Positions 47,656-57,335 of a DNA stretch of 64,000 nucleotides are shown one piece after another. Position 1 is the stretch's first letter. Every line of letters begins with the position of its first letter. The notes under the pieces were generated by a model. The model saw only the letters and a program-made list of their open reading frames with translations. It was not told the DNA's origin and searched no databases. Origin of the DNA: Fusobacterium ulcerans ATCC 49185 (GTDB taxonomy: Bacteria; Fusobacteriota; Fusobacteriia; Fusobacteriales; Fusobacteriaceae); contig NZ_LR215979.1 in assembly GCF_900683735.1 (NCBI RefSeq), positions 2,604,001-2,668,000 on the forward strand, given 5' to 3'. The position numbers and the translations under genes were made by a program.

Positions 47656-48586
47656 TATTCTTTTCTCCTGATTTATCAGTTTCTTTTGTCTTATCTCCAT
47701 CATCTTTTTGACCTATCTGAAAATTTAATATTCCTGAACTCAAAGTTATTCCTAAAGAAAAGTTTAAAAGGAATATCCCAGTCAATGCTTCTATTATAAC
47801 AAAGAACTGCCCTAAAAATTTCAATGGATAGATATCTCCATATCCCAAAGTTGTCAATGTGACAAAACTAAAATATATATGTTTAAAATAAAAATACAGA
47901 GTAGTATTTACCCCTTCCATTCCATGAAAAGCTTTTCCATCATAATAGATATTTATTACAGAATAAAGTGCACCAAAACTTATTCCCAAAGTTATATATG
48001 TCATCAGCGTAATTATTACATCACTGCTTTTCACTTTTCTCTTTCTAAGAATTATATCTGTTACACAGTACTTTATAAGTACAATATGGCTGGTAAAAAG
48101 AAGCATTATATTTACAGCAAAAACTAGGAAATAAACATCTTCATACTCATTTCCTATTTTTTCTATATTAAGTCCAAAAATAACTATTGTAATTGGTATA
48201 CATACAATATAGTAAAGTATCAATATAATTGCTTTTAATGCCCCATCTTTAAAGATAAGATTTTTTCTTCCTATGACAATTATTGGAAATATACTCACAA
48301 AAAGTACTGGAATCTGTTTGAAAGTTTGAAAGTTAAGTTTAAATATATTTATAGACTTCATACTGCATAACTGAGATATTATAGGAAGAAAAACAGATAT
48401 AGCTGCTGTCATTTTTATTAGAAAAATTATAAAATCATAGTTTTCACTTTTTTTAGCTATATCTATTATCATCCTCATCTTAGATTTAAAGTCGAGGTTT
48501 TTCTTTACTATATCCACTACATATCCAAGATCCAAATCTTCAGTAAGCATTCTGAATAACTTATCTTTTATACTATTCAATTTCAT
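47648..48586 (-). CDS. Potassium channel-like protein (two-helix pore)
   Basis: 312 residues. Several membrane segments lie between residues 55 and 285. The pore near residue 248 holds the potassium selectivity filter TTLGYGD, followed by a last helix and a hydrophilic charged tail (QKDDGDKTKETDKSGEKNNE). No RCK or cyclic-nucleotide domain is present. Upstream helices are not a clear voltage sensor. The gene overlaps birA by 14 bp and mnmA by 8 bp. It lies in the same run as two ion-permease paralogues, which may link it to cation balance. Confidence 0.85.
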   Translation of the reverse strand: MKLNSIKDKLFRMLTEDLDLGYVVDIVKKNLDFKSKMRMIIDIAKKSENYDFIIFLIKMTAAISVFLPIISQLCSMKSINIFKLNFQTFKQIPVLFVSIFPIIVIGRKNLIFKDGALKAIILILYYIVCIPITIVIFGLNIEKIGNEYEDVYFLVFAVNIMLLFTSHIVLIKYCVTDIILRKRKVKSSDVIITLMTYITLGISFGALYSVINIYYDGKAFHGMEGVNTTLYFYFKHIYFSFVTLTTLGYGDIYPLKFLGQFFVIIEALTGIFLLNFSLGITLSSGILNFQIGQKDDGDKTKETDKSGEKNNE

Positions 48587-49295
48587 TTTTCATCCTGCTT
48601 ATATGTATTTCTCCTATGTCAAAGAGTTTTTTTGTTCCAGATATTTCTACTTCCAATCTTCCATCTTGTGCTATCTCATCTGCCATCCCAGTAACTGTTC
48701 CATTTGTACTTACTATATTTATTTTCTTTCCTTTGAGGTAATTTCTGCTGTTAATCTCATCTAATATGTATTTCCATTCTCCACCACAAAATCTTCTGTA
48801 ATATTTTTTAAATTCATCTATCACAGTGAAGATAATATCCTCAATTATATAGTTCTTTTTTGTCTTACTTGTAAGAGATACAGCTATTTCTTCTGCTGCT
48901 CCCATTTCCTTATTATTTACATTTATTCCTATTCCTATGATAAAAAAATCATTTACTTTTTCTACTAGTATTCCTGATAATTTCTTATCATCAAGATAGA
49001 TATCATTTGTCCATTTGAATTTCAAATCCAGTTCCTCTATCCTTTTAATTCCTTTCAACACAGATATCCCAGTAACAAGAGGAAGTTTAGAGTAATCCTC
49101 TATTGATATATCTTTCTCAGCTTTTAAAGCAAAACTAAAGAGAGCCATTCCTTTACTGGAAAACCAATTATTTCCTCTTCTCCCTCTTCCTTTAGTTTGA
49201 ATTTCAGCTATTGCTAAATCAAAATTTTCAATATCTTCTTTATCTTTGAGATAATCACTTGTAGAATCTATGCTTTTAAATCGGAATATTCGCAT
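48573..49295 (-). CDS. birA: BirA, biotin-protein ligase (catalytic domain only)
   Basis: 240 residues, attaching biotin to carboxylase and decarboxylase subunits. The biotinyl-AMP loop is GRGRRGNNWFS near residue 36, with KFKWTNDIYLDDKKLSGIL following. The N-terminal DNA-binding domain of E. coli BirA is absent, so it should not repress biotin genes. AGGAGG precedes the ATG. It is placed between the second permease and the potassium channel genes, overlapping the latter. Confidence 0.94.
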   Translation of the reverse strand: MRIFRFKSIDSTSDYLKDKEDIENFDLAIAEIQTKGRGRRGNNWFSSKGMALFSFALKAEKDISIEDYSKLPLVTGISVLKGIKRIEELDLKFKWTNDIYLDDKKLSGILVEKVNDFFIIGIGINVNNKEMGAAEEIAVSLTSKTKKNYIIEDIIFTVIDEFKKYYRRFCGGEWKYILDEINSRNYLKGKKINIVSTNGTVTGMADEIAQDGRLEVEISGTKKLFDIGEIHISRMKNEIE

Positions 49296-49312
49296 ATTTC
49301 CTCCTTTTCTTT

Positions 49313-50593
49313 CTACATATATCTTACATATAGATAAATAGTAGCTAACAATAATGTTTGAAAAGCTATAAGTCCTCCAAATTTAAAGAATTTAAAGAAA
49401 TCTATTTTACATCCAGCTTTAGCAGCAGCTCCTACAGCAACAACGTTTGTAGCTGATCCAAGCATAGTGATGTTTCCACCTAAACACGATCCAAATGAAA
49501 GAGCCCACCAAAAAGCTTTTGGATCTCCTATTTTATCAAATGTAGGCACCATTACTCCAAGTATTTTAGAAACAGTAGCAGCATTAGCAACATTTCCTAT
49601 TATAGATGTAAATCCAGCAGAAAGCCAAGTTACAGCTATGACAGCAAGGTCAAATTTACCTGAAGTTATTTTTATAAGTTTATCTCCAATCATGTTTATT
49701 ATGTTCAAATTCTCTATCCCTTTTATCATCATAAACAAACCTATAAAGAAAAACAGAGTTTCCCATTCTACATTCTCAAATATCTCTTTTGGTTTTCTTT
49801 TTGCTATAACAACTAAGAATATTGCTCCAGAAAGAGATATAATTGCCAAACCTTTATTGATAAAGTTATTTAAAACAAATCCTATCAATACGAGAGTAAA
49901 TATTACTGCTGCCTGTTTCAATAGTTTGGGATCTTTCAAACTTCTTGAAGAATCCAATTCCATTATTCTTGCTTTTAGCTCATTTGGTACTACCATATGT
50001 CTTCCATAGATGAAATAAACATTTGCTATAAGCAGTGCCATTGAAAGTACAGCTACTGGTGCTGTATTAAAAAGAAATTCATTGAATCCAAGATTTCCTT
50101 CAGCTCCTATAATCAATTGAGTAGGGTCACCAATCAATGTAGCCAGTCCACCAATATTAGCAGACATAACTTCTGTTATTATAAATGGGAAAGGATCTAA
50201 TTTTAATTGTTTTGCCAGCAATATAGATACTGGTGCCATCAAAAGGATAGTTGTAACATTATCTAAGAATGCAGAACAAAGAGCAGTTACTATTGCCAGT
50301 AAAACTATCAATCTAAAAGGTTCTCCTCTTACCAACTGAGCTACTTTAATAGCAAACCATTGGAACACACCTGTTTCAGACACTAGCAAAACTATTATCA
50401 TCATACCTATTAAAAGAAATAAAATCTCCAGTCTTTCAGAAATAGCTGTCAAGGCATCTTCTTCATTTATTATCCCTACTAGTGCCATTACAAGTCCACC
50501 TATCATTGTTGCCCATGGTCCAGGGATTTTATCTGTTATCATCAAATAGAATACTGTAAAAAATACAACTAATCCTATCAGCATATATATCAT
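49313..50593 (-). CDS. ArsB/NhaD-superfamily permease, paralogue 2
   Basis: 426 residues, about 11 membrane segments. The ion-transporter superfamily pattern includes DNVTTILLMAPV near residue 120 and GDPTQLIIGAEGNLGF near residue 163. It is clearly a paralogue of the permease at 51.6-52.9 kb, being alignable throughout (ETGVFQWFAIKVAQ versus ETGIFQWVAIKVAQ), but the GDPPN motif is changed to GDPTQ. Relatives are Na+/H+ antiporters, arsenite permeases and anion transporters; the substrate is unknown. AAGGAGG precedes the ATG. The upstream gene is an EIIA-CBS protein. Confidence 0.85.
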   Translation of the reverse strand: MIYMLIGLVVFFTVFYLMITDKIPGPWATMIGGLVMALVGIINEEDALTAISERLEILFLLIGMMIIVLLVSETGVFQWFAIKVAQLVRGEPFRLIVLLAIVTALCSAFLDNVTTILLMAPVSILLAKQLKLDPFPFIITEVMSANIGGLATLIGDPTQLIIGAEGNLGFNEFLFNTAPVAVLSMALLIANVYFIYGRHMVVPNELKARIMELDSSRSLKDPKLLKQAAVIFTLVLIGFVLNNFINKGLAIISLSGAIFLVVIAKRKPKEIFENVEWETLFFFIGLFMMIKGIENLNIINMIGDKLIKITSGKFDLAVIAVTWLSAGFTSIIGNVANAATVSKILGVMVPTFDKIGDPKAFWWALSFGSCLGGNITMLGSATNVVAVGAAAKAGCKIDFFKFFKFGGLIAFQTLLLATIYLYVRYM

Positions 50594-50637
50594 AATTTTT
50601 CCTCCTTATTTTAATTCTTTCCCCAAAGATCAAGAGT

Positions 50638-51564
50638 TTAAATATGAAGTACTTTCTTGATTATATCTGATCTTCTTATCATTCCATAATATTTTCCTTC
50701 ATCTAGTACATACAATCTTGTAAGTCCTTTATTTACCATAATAAAACATATCTCCATAATAGGAGTTTTTCTATCTATTTTTACTCTCTCATCTACTCTG
50801 TACAATTTTTCAATAGTTGTTGTTGTTTCATTTACCAGATATTCTTCAAAAGGTTCTCCTACTGTTAAGAAATTAAGATCTCCCATCAAAGAAAGATAAT
50901 CAGGCATACCAAAATCAATAAGTTCTCTTTCAGTTATTTCTCCTAGAAACATACCATCTTTATCAACAACTGGAAGTCCGCTTATCTGTTCAAGTATAAG
51001 CCTTTTTGCTATCTCCTCCAAAGTATTATCTGGAGTAGCTGGCTGTATATCTGGACTCAATACATCTTCTGCAATTATTCTGTGGTCTATTTCAATATTA
51101 GATTCTTGAATATATTCCACTATTTTATTTGGATTTTTTTCCTGCTTTATCTGCTCTAAAAGACTTTTTCTCTTTAGAGCCATTTTAGAAACGGCACTCA
51201 TCACCTTTAATATATTTTTATTTTTTAATACATCTGAAATAATCAAAAATACAAGTTTAACTTTATCCGTTCTATGTGTGGCTGCAATTTCAACCTCTAT
51301 AGGTTTTTCAAGTATACCAATAGCAACAACAAAGTCATTGAAATTTTCTATTCTGGCATGTGGTATTGCTATTCCATTTCCCATTCCAGTAGATATTTCC
51401 TCTTCTCTTTTAATTACTGATTTTACAATCATATCTTTTAACTCATTTATCTTCTTATCCTTCAGAGATAATCTTTCTACCATCTCTGTGATAATTTCTT
51501 CAGGAGTTGTTCCTTTTAAATCAGTAAAAATAAACTGTGGATCTAAATAACTTGAAAACTTCAT
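50638..51564 (-). CDS. PTS EIIA (type 2) domain fused to a CBS pair
   Basis: 308 residues. Residues 1-150 form a fructose/nitrogen-type EIIA domain with the phosphorylation histidine His69 in GIAIPHAR. Residues 160-308 hold two CBS motifs (ISGLPVVDKDGMFLGEITE and TRLYVLDEGKYYGMIRRSD), which usually bind adenine nucleotides. It is encoded between two paralogous ArsB/NhaD permeases with short gaps, so it most likely regulates them in answer to PTS phosphorylation and energy state. That is an inference. AGGAGG precedes the ATG. Confidence 0.88.
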   Translation of the reverse strand: MKFSSYLDPQFIFTDLKGTTPEEIITEMVERLSLKDKKINELKDMIVKSVIKREEEISTGMGNGIAIPHARIENFNDFVVAIGILEKPIEVEIAATHRTDKVKLVFLIISDVLKNKNILKVMSAVSKMALKRKSLLEQIKQEKNPNKIVEYIQESNIEIDHRIIAEDVLSPDIQPATPDNTLEEIAKRLILEQISGLPVVDKDGMFLGEITERELIDFGMPDYLSLMGDLNFLTVGEPFEEYLVNETTTTIEKLYRVDERVKIDRKTPIMEICFIMVNKGLTRLYVLDEGKYYGMIRRSDIIKKVLHI

Positions 51565-51583
51565 ATATTCCTCCTTTAAAACT

Positions 51584-52861
51584 TTAATACCTTAGATTAA
51601 TATAAACAACACTTAAAATCACTGACTCAATAACAATCAGTATCCCCAATTTGAAGAAATCCATAAAACTTATTTTTACTCCTGCTTTTCCTGCAATAGA
51701 TACCCCAACTATATTAGCTGGTGCTCCTACCAATGTCATGTTTCCACCTAGACAGGCTCCCAAAGATAATGCCCACCACAAGACATCTGTATGTCCTGTA
51801 AAATTAGGTACAATACTTGCTATAATTTTTGAGAAAGATAGAGTATATGGTACTGATCCAAGTATTGGTGACAATAATGATGAAATCAATACTATAACTG
51901 TTCCAGTTTTTTCCAGATTTCCATCTGTAAATCTGATTATCAATTCCCCAATTTTTGCAACTACTCCAAGCTTATCTACTCCTTCAACTAAAACAAATAA
52001 CCCTCCAAAGAAGAACAGAGTTTCCCATTCCACTTTTCTGTATATCTCTTCTGGACTTTTTTTGCTTATAGTAAGCAAAATAACTGATCCAGTTATAGAT
52101 ATAACTGCAAGCCCTATATTTGTTACCATGTTTGTTAAAAATCCTATAAGAATTATTCCAAACAAAACACATGACTGTATTAGAAGTTTTTTGTTCTTTA
52201 TGCTTCTGTTAGGTTCCAAGTCCATTATGCTGGCTCTTAATTCTCTAGATACAGTAAACTTTTTTCCAAAAAGCAGCCTAGCTGTAATTAAAAGAACTAT
52301 CATATTTACTACTACAATTGGTGTTAGATTTATCAAAAAATCATTGAAATCCAAACCACCAAGGCTTGCTATGATAAGATTTGGCGGATCACCTATCATT
52401 GTAGCTGTTCCTCCTATATTACAGGCAAATATCTGCACCATTATAAATGGAAACGGATCTATCTTCAGCTTTTTAGCTAATAAGACAGTGACTGGCACTA
52501 TAAGAAGAATAGTTGTAACATTATCTAGGAATGCTGAACATACAGCAGTCACCACTGATAACATCATCAGTATCTTCATTGGATCCCCTTTTGCCTGCTG
52601 AGCAACTTTTATTGCTACCCACTGGAAAATACCTGTTTCAGACATCACTTCAACTACCATCATAAGCCCCATTAAAAGCAACAAAATCTCTAAATTTCTT
52701 CCTATGGATTCCAAAGCCTCTTCTTGATTCATAACCCCTATCAGCACCATTAAACTTCCTCCAATGATAGCTGTAAGCGACTTAGGCTGTTTTCCAAAAA
52801 GAATAAAATAAAAAGATACCACGAAAATTAATAAACCTGCAATAAGTTTGATGTTTATCAC
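51584..52861 (-). CDS. ArsB/NhaD-superfamily permease, paralogue 1
   Basis: 425 residues, about 11 membrane segments, with DNVTTILLIVPV and the family-typical GDPPNLIIASLGGLDF. It is first in the run permease 1, EIIA-CBS, permease 2, birA, channel, mnmA. The start is GTG behind GGGGG. The GDPPN form is closer to NhaD and ArsB proteins than its paralogue. Possible roles are Na+/H+ exchange or oxyanion export; nothing in the sequence decides this. The opposite strand has a long open frame here, judged to be a shadow. Confidence 0.86.
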   Translation of the reverse strand: MINIKLIAGLLIFVVSFYFILFGKQPKSLTAIIGGSLMVLIGVMNQEEALESIGRNLEILLLLMGLMMVVEVMSETGIFQWVAIKVAQQAKGDPMKILMMLSVVTAVCSAFLDNVTTILLIVPVTVLLAKKLKIDPFPFIMVQIFACNIGGTATMIGDPPNLIIASLGGLDFNDFLINLTPIVVVNMIVLLITARLLFGKKFTVSRELRASIMDLEPNRSIKNKKLLIQSCVLFGIILIGFLTNMVTNIGLAVISITGSVILLTISKKSPEEIYRKVEWETLFFFGGLFVLVEGVDKLGVVAKIGELIIRFTDGNLEKTGTVIVLISSLLSPILGSVPYTLSFSKIIASIVPNFTGHTDVLWWALSLGACLGGNMTLVGAPANIVGVSIAGKAGVKISFMDFFKLGILIVIESVILSVVYINLRY

Positions 52862-52955
52862 CTTATTCCCCCTTATATATAAAAAATTTTAAAAACTTTT
52901 TACATGGTTTATTTTACCATTTTCAATAATTAGAAATATTTATAAAAAGAAGTAA

Positions 52956-52994
52956 GGATTCTCTATATAGATATACTAACCTAATAAAGAATCC
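52956..52994 (-). terminator. Probable terminator of the coaE-to-fakAB operon
   Basis: On the minus strand GGATTCT and AGAATCC form a 7-bp stem enclosing a 25-base AT-rich loop, followed by TTACTTCTTTTTAT; 12 bp beyond the stop of the DAK2-DegV gene. Confidence 0.55.
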
Positions 52995-53005
52995 CCTGCT
53001 TTCAA

Positions 53006-55519
53006 TTATCTTATTTTTGACATCATTCCAAAACCAAATACAGGACCTGAATGAGAACCAATAGTTGCACCAATTTCAAATCTTCCTTTATATTCAACTT
53101 TTTTAGAATTGTCACACATATTTTTTATTGCATCAGCTTTTGAAAGTTCTTTATTTGTTCCTCCCCATGCTGTATACAGGATTATACTATTTTTCTTGCT
53201 TTCCGCTTTTATTAATTTTTCCATGTATGAAAAGGCACCTCTATCTCCAAAAGTTTTGGTTTCAATAGTTACTTCTCCATTTTCTAGTTTCAGTATAGGT
53301 TTTACTTTTAATAATCCTCCTATAACAGAAGAAGCTCTTCCTATTCTTCCACCTTTTTCCAAGAATGAAAGGTCATTTACAACAAAGTATAACTTCATTT
53401 TTTCCTGCATCTCATCAAGCCTTTCAAGTATAGCTTCATACTTTGCTCCAGCTTTTACCATTCTTGCTGCCTCTAATACCTGATGACCAAGTACAAGAGT
53501 AACAGCTTTTGAGTCTACTATAGCTATATCTTCTGCTCTATTCAGCATTCCTTTTGCCACTCTTGCTGCCTGCTGTGTCCCACTTAATCTGCTTGAAATA
53601 TGAATAGATATGATTTTTTTATAACCTTTATTGAATAATTTTTCATATAGTTCTTTAAACTCAGCTGGTGAAGGCTGAGAAGTTTTTGGAGCTGTATTTT
53701 CTGTAAGAAGTCTTTTCCAGAACTCTCTTTTAGAAATATCCACTCCATCTCTATAATAATTATCATTTAATTTTATTTTCAGTGGAATAATATTTATAGA
53801 CAGATCTCCTATGAATTCTTTTGTTAAATCTGATGTAGAATCAGTAACTATCGCCACTTCTGGCATATTAGGATCTCTATTTTCTATATAAATATAATAT
53901 GGATAATTTCCCTGATTCGCTTTAAATTCGTTGTATCTTACTCCATTTGTTTCTTTTAATACTTCATCTGCTTCTTCAGTTGATTCATCCCCAATTACAG
54001 CAAATATATTCAATGTATTTCCATTTATATATTTTTTATAAACCTCTTTTATAAGAGAAGGCAAATCCTCTGACTTTTCTTTTATTTTTCCATTTACGAG
54101 GGCTATGTAATTACCTTCTTCTATCTGAAGTTCATCAACTTTTGTATTTCTTACAGCTTTTGTTATTTCAATAGAGTAGTTTCTGCCTGTCTGTTTCAAA
54201 ATATCTTCAATTTTTTCATCTTTATTCTTTATAACATAATGTCCTTCCAACATTGATTTTGTTTCAAGGACCATAATTTCTTTATTAGATCTTTCTGCTG
54301 CTATCTTTGCTGCTGAGATGATATTTTTATTATTTGGAAGAATAACTATCTTTTCAGCACTTATTCTTTTCAATCCATCTTCTATATCTGCTACACTTGG
54401 GTTCTGTGTCTGTCCCCCAATAAGTACAGCAGCAGCTCCATCATCAAGAAATAAATTTCCTAGTTCCTTGTTATCTACAATAGCATAAAAAGCAACTGGC
54501 TCTGCATTCTCACTTCTTACAAATACTTTTTCTGTAGATTCCATTTGATAAGATTCATTTTCAGAAATAAGAAGATTCTGATGCTGTATTTCCATATTTT
54601 CTATTTTTATATTGTTAAGATTTCCTAACATTCCAGCGATTTCCAATACCTGTCCTGGATGATTTGTATGTATATGTGTTTTTGTCTTTTTAGCCGTTTG
54701 TGCACATACAAGAGAATCTCCTAAAGGGCTTATTTTCCCTTTATATTCTTCTAAATCAAAACTTCCTGATTCAATTATAAATTCTGTACAATATTTAAAT
54801 TTTATATCTTCTATTATCTGTGTTGTATTTTCAAGTCTTTCTTTTCTTTTTGCTCTCGATTTTACTATTCTTTCCAAATCCTTCAACATTTCTGGATCAG
54901 TTACAGACTTTTCAAATCCCTCAAGAACATAGAATATTCCCTTTCCTCCAGCATCAACTACTCCTGCTTCTTTTAATTTAGGAAGCTGATTAGGTGTATT
55001 TTCAACTGCTTCATAGGCTACATTTTTTAGATGTACAAGAAAAAGAATAAAATCATCCTTATCTCCTTTATAAGCCACTGCTTCCTCTGCCACCCTTCTG
55101 ATGACAGTAAGCATTGTTCCTTCTACTGGTTCAGAAACAGCCTGATATGCCTTTTCTTTTGCTAAAACAAAAGCCTGAATAGTATCATCTACTGTAATTT
55201 CCTCTTTATCTCTTACTCCATTTAAAAAACCTTGTACAATTTGAGATAAGATAGTTCCTGAATTTCCTCTTGCTCCCAATAACACTGCTTCTGATACTCT
55301 ATCAGCAAGTTCTTTCATACTTGGTTCATGATTCATTTTTATCAATTCATTTTCCACTGCCTGAAGTGTCATGGACATATTTGTTCCTGTATCACCATCT
55401 GGTACTGGATAAACATTTAAATCATTTAATACATCTGCATATTTTGAAAGCCATCTGCTTGCAGCTATTAAAAGTTTAGTCAATCTTATAGAGTTAAGTA
55501 CCTTTACCTCTATTTTCAT
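53006..55519 (-). CDS. Fused DAK2 (FakA-like) and DegV (FakB-like) protein, putative fatty acid kinase
   Basis: 837 residues. Residues 1-200 are a DAK2/DhaL kinase domain with the ATP-Mg motif VPDGDTGTNM at 39-48 and GARGNSGTILSQ. The middle (about 220-550) matches the YloV/FakA C-terminal region. From about 560 a full DegV lipid-binding domain follows, with AIVTDSTSDLT and SQPSPAEF. In Gram-positive bacteria FakA phosphorylates fatty acids held by a separate FakB. Here both functions appear joined in one chain. GGAGG precedes the ATG. It ends an operon starting at coaE and follows an XRE-cupin regulator. Confidence 0.88.
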   Translation of the reverse strand: MKIEVKVLNSIRLTKLLIAASRWLSKYADVLNDLNVYPVPDGDTGTNMSMTLQAVENELIKMNHEPSMKELADRVSEAVLLGARGNSGTILSQIVQGFLNGVRDKEEITVDDTIQAFVLAKEKAYQAVSEPVEGTMLTVIRRVAEEAVAYKGDKDDFILFLVHLKNVAYEAVENTPNQLPKLKEAGVVDAGGKGIFYVLEGFEKSVTDPEMLKDLERIVKSRAKRKERLENTTQIIEDIKFKYCTEFIIESGSFDLEEYKGKISPLGDSLVCAQTAKKTKTHIHTNHPGQVLEIAGMLGNLNNIKIENMEIQHQNLLISENESYQMESTEKVFVRSENAEPVAFYAIVDNKELGNLFLDDGAAAVLIGGQTQNPSVADIEDGLKRISAEKIVILPNNKNIISAAKIAAERSNKEIMVLETKSMLEGHYVIKNKDEKIEDILKQTGRNYSIEITKAVRNTKVDELQIEEGNYIALVNGKIKEKSEDLPSLIKEVYKKYINGNTLNIFAVIGDESTEEADEVLKETNGVRYNEFKANQGNYPYYIYIENRDPNMPEVAIVTDSTSDLTKEFIGDLSINIIPLKIKLNDNYYRDGVDISKREFWKRLLTENTAPKTSQPSPAEFKELYEKLFNKGYKKIISIHISSRLSGTQQAARVAKGMLNRAEDIAIVDSKAVTLVLGHQVLEAARMVKAGAKYEAILERLDEMQEKMKLYFVVNDLSFLEKGGRIGRASSVIGGLLKVKPILKLENGEVTIETKTFGDRGAFSYMEKLIKAESKKNSIILYTAWGGTNKELSKADAIKNMCDNSKKVEYKGRFEIGATIGSHSGPVFGFGMMSKIR

Positions 55520-55556
55520 ATATAATTTACCTCCGAAATCTTCTTTTTATTTTTCC

Positions 55557-56108
55557 CTAAAATGTTGGAGGATTTACAACCCATATAGCCTTTGTAAGTT
55601 TGTCAGTGGTATTTTTAAATCTATGTTTTTGGCTAGATTTAAAGTACAGGCTATCTCCCTCATTTAAACTATACACAGCCTCATCTATATATACATCCAG
55701 TTTCCCTTCAACAATAAAGATGAATTCCTCTCCATTATGAGTATAGAAGCTTCTTCCACTCTCTCCATTTGGTCCTATTTCATAAAGAATAGGCTCCATT
55801 GTCTTATCAATATTAGATGTTGTAAGAAGAGCCATTTTAGTATTTGAATCTATACTTTCTATATATTTTCTCTCATCTTTTTTTACAACTTCCATATTTC
55901 TAGTTTCTTCTTCGTCTTCAATAAGGTAGCTTACCTTTACATCTAATGAAGTAGCTATTTTCTTTAAATTTTCAATAGAAGGAGAAGCTTTTCCCTGCTC
56001 TATTTGAGATAAAAAACTGGCAGATAAGTCTACTCTTGAAGCTAACTCTCTCAAAGACAGCCCTTTCTCATTTCTACTTTTCTTTATTCTTTCTCCTATA
56101 CTACTCAT
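55557..56108 (-). CDS. XRE-family regulator with C-terminal cupin domain
   Basis: 183 residues. An N-terminal helix-turn-helix (LSLRELASRVDLSASFLSQI, residues 16-35) is joined to a cupin domain (about 110-180, HNGEEFIFIVEGKLDVYI). Proteins of this build usually sense a small molecule and control transport or catabolic genes such as puu or sut. The start overlaps the cinA stop by 8 bp. Its position before the DAK2-DegV gene could mean control of lipid metabolism, but this is unproven. Confidence 0.9.
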   Translation of the reverse strand: MSSIGERIKKSRNEKGLSLRELASRVDLSASFLSQIEQGKASPSIENLKKIATSLDVKVSYLIEDEEETRNMEVVKKDERKYIESIDSNTKMALLTTSNIDKTMEPILYEIGPNGESGRSFYTHNGEEFIFIVEGKLDVYIDEAVYSLNEGDSLYFKSSQKHRFKNTTDKLTKAIWVVNPPTF

Positions 56109-57315
56109 TATACTCTCCTTTATCTAATATTTTTATCAGACTAAAAAGACTCTGAGAAACTGCTCTTTCTCTGACTTTCATTCTATCCCCATTGAAAAAT
56201 CTTTTTTCTATATAGATATCATTTTTAACTCTTATTCCTATATAGACAAGTCCTACAGGTTTTTCAGGTGTTCCACCATCTGGACCTGCTATTCCTGTAG
56301 TAGCAATAGCAATATCAGAATCAAGTCCTATGACCATCTCCCTAGCAGTTTCTTCACTCACTGCTCCATATTTTTCCAACGTTTCTTTTTTTACTCCAAG
56401 TCTTTTCATCTTAGCATCATTACTATATGAAACTATTCCCTCTTTAAATATCTCAGATACTCCTGGAACATCTATCAAACGGCTGGCAATCATACCTCCT
56501 GTACATGATTCTGCTGTAGAGATATTCATTCCAAGTTTTTTTATAAGTTCCACTGCTTTTTTTTCTAGTCTGTCTGCATTCTCACCGAATATAAATTTAC
56601 CTATTTTATTATATATCTTTTCTACTATTTTTTCTACTTTATTTTTATTACTCTCTTTACTTTGAAGTCTTACTATTGTTCCATAATTTTTTACCAAAAA
56701 CTCATAGTAAATTCCATCTTCTGTAAAAAAGTCTCTTATTTCCTGATCTAAAAGAGATTCTGCCAACCCAAATGTAAGTATATCTCTTATATAAATTCCA
56801 TCATTACCTATATTATTTTCTTTGCTGTACCATTTTAAAAATTTTGGAAGCATATCATATAATTCTTTAGGAACTCCTGGAAAAGCTGCTATCCCATCAA
56901 TATATACAGCTGGTGCCATTCCAGCATCATTTCTAAAAGTTATTGCTCCCTTTGGTTTTTCTACTTCTTTTACATTTGTACCTATAAAATTTAGTCTTGC
57001 TTTTTGAAATTTTTCTTTTAACTCTGACAATTCATTTTCTTCTACTATAAGGGGTCTATTCAGATACTTTGCAATAGCTTCTTTTGTTATATCATCTATT
57101 GTAGGTCCAAGACCTCCTGACATTATAATAAGATCAACATTTCTTTTTCCATAATCTATAGTCTTAATGATCTCATCCATAAAATCTCTGATTGTTACTT
57201 TAAATTCTATCTCTATTCCATATTTATTCAGTTCTTCTGCTATATAGAGGCTGTTGGTATCAAGCATACCTCCATTTAGAAGTTCAGTACCTACAAGTAT
57301 CAAACCTGCTTTCAT
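56101..57315 (-). CDS. cinA: CinA, nicotinamide mononucleotide deamidase/ADP-ribose pyrophosphatase-like protein
   Basis: 404 residues. The N-terminal MoeA-like (COG1058) domain has GTELLNGGMLDTNS and MSGGLGPTIDD; the C-terminal deamidase domain has STAESCTGGMIASRLID and ATTGIAGPDGG. Full-length CinA proteins act in pyridine-nucleotide recycling, and in naturally competent bacteria are competence-induced. GGGGGC precedes the ATG. It lies 20 bp after pgpA in the same run. Confidence 0.94.
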   Translation of the reverse strand: MKAGLILVGTELLNGGMLDTNSLYIAEELNKYGIEIEFKVTIRDFMDEIIKTIDYGKRNVDLIIMSGGLGPTIDDITKEAIAKYLNRPLIVEENELSELKEKFQKARLNFIGTNVKEVEKPKGAITFRNDAGMAPAVYIDGIAAFPGVPKELYDMLPKFLKWYSKENNIGNDGIYIRDILTFGLAESLLDQEIRDFFTEDGIYYEFLVKNYGTIVRLQSKESNKNKVEKIVEKIYNKIGKFIFGENADRLEKKAVELIKKLGMNISTAESCTGGMIASRLIDVPGVSEIFKEGIVSYSNDAKMKRLGVKKETLEKYGAVSEETAREMVIGLDSDIAIATTGIAGPDGGTPEKPVGLVYIGIRVKNDIYIEKRFFNGDRMKVRERAVSQSLFSLIKILDKGEYNE

Positions 57316-57335
57316 CTATAAATGCCCCCTGTTAT

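Noticed and set aside
49467-50009. Plus-strand open frame antisense to permease 2
   Set aside because: It mirrors the antisense frame of the paralogous permease, as expected from shared codon use, and matches no family.
51651-52601. Long plus-strand open frame (316 codons) antisense to permease 1
   Set aside because: The minus-strand permease is clearly conserved and has a start signal; the antisense frame has low-complexity content and no ribosome-binding site.
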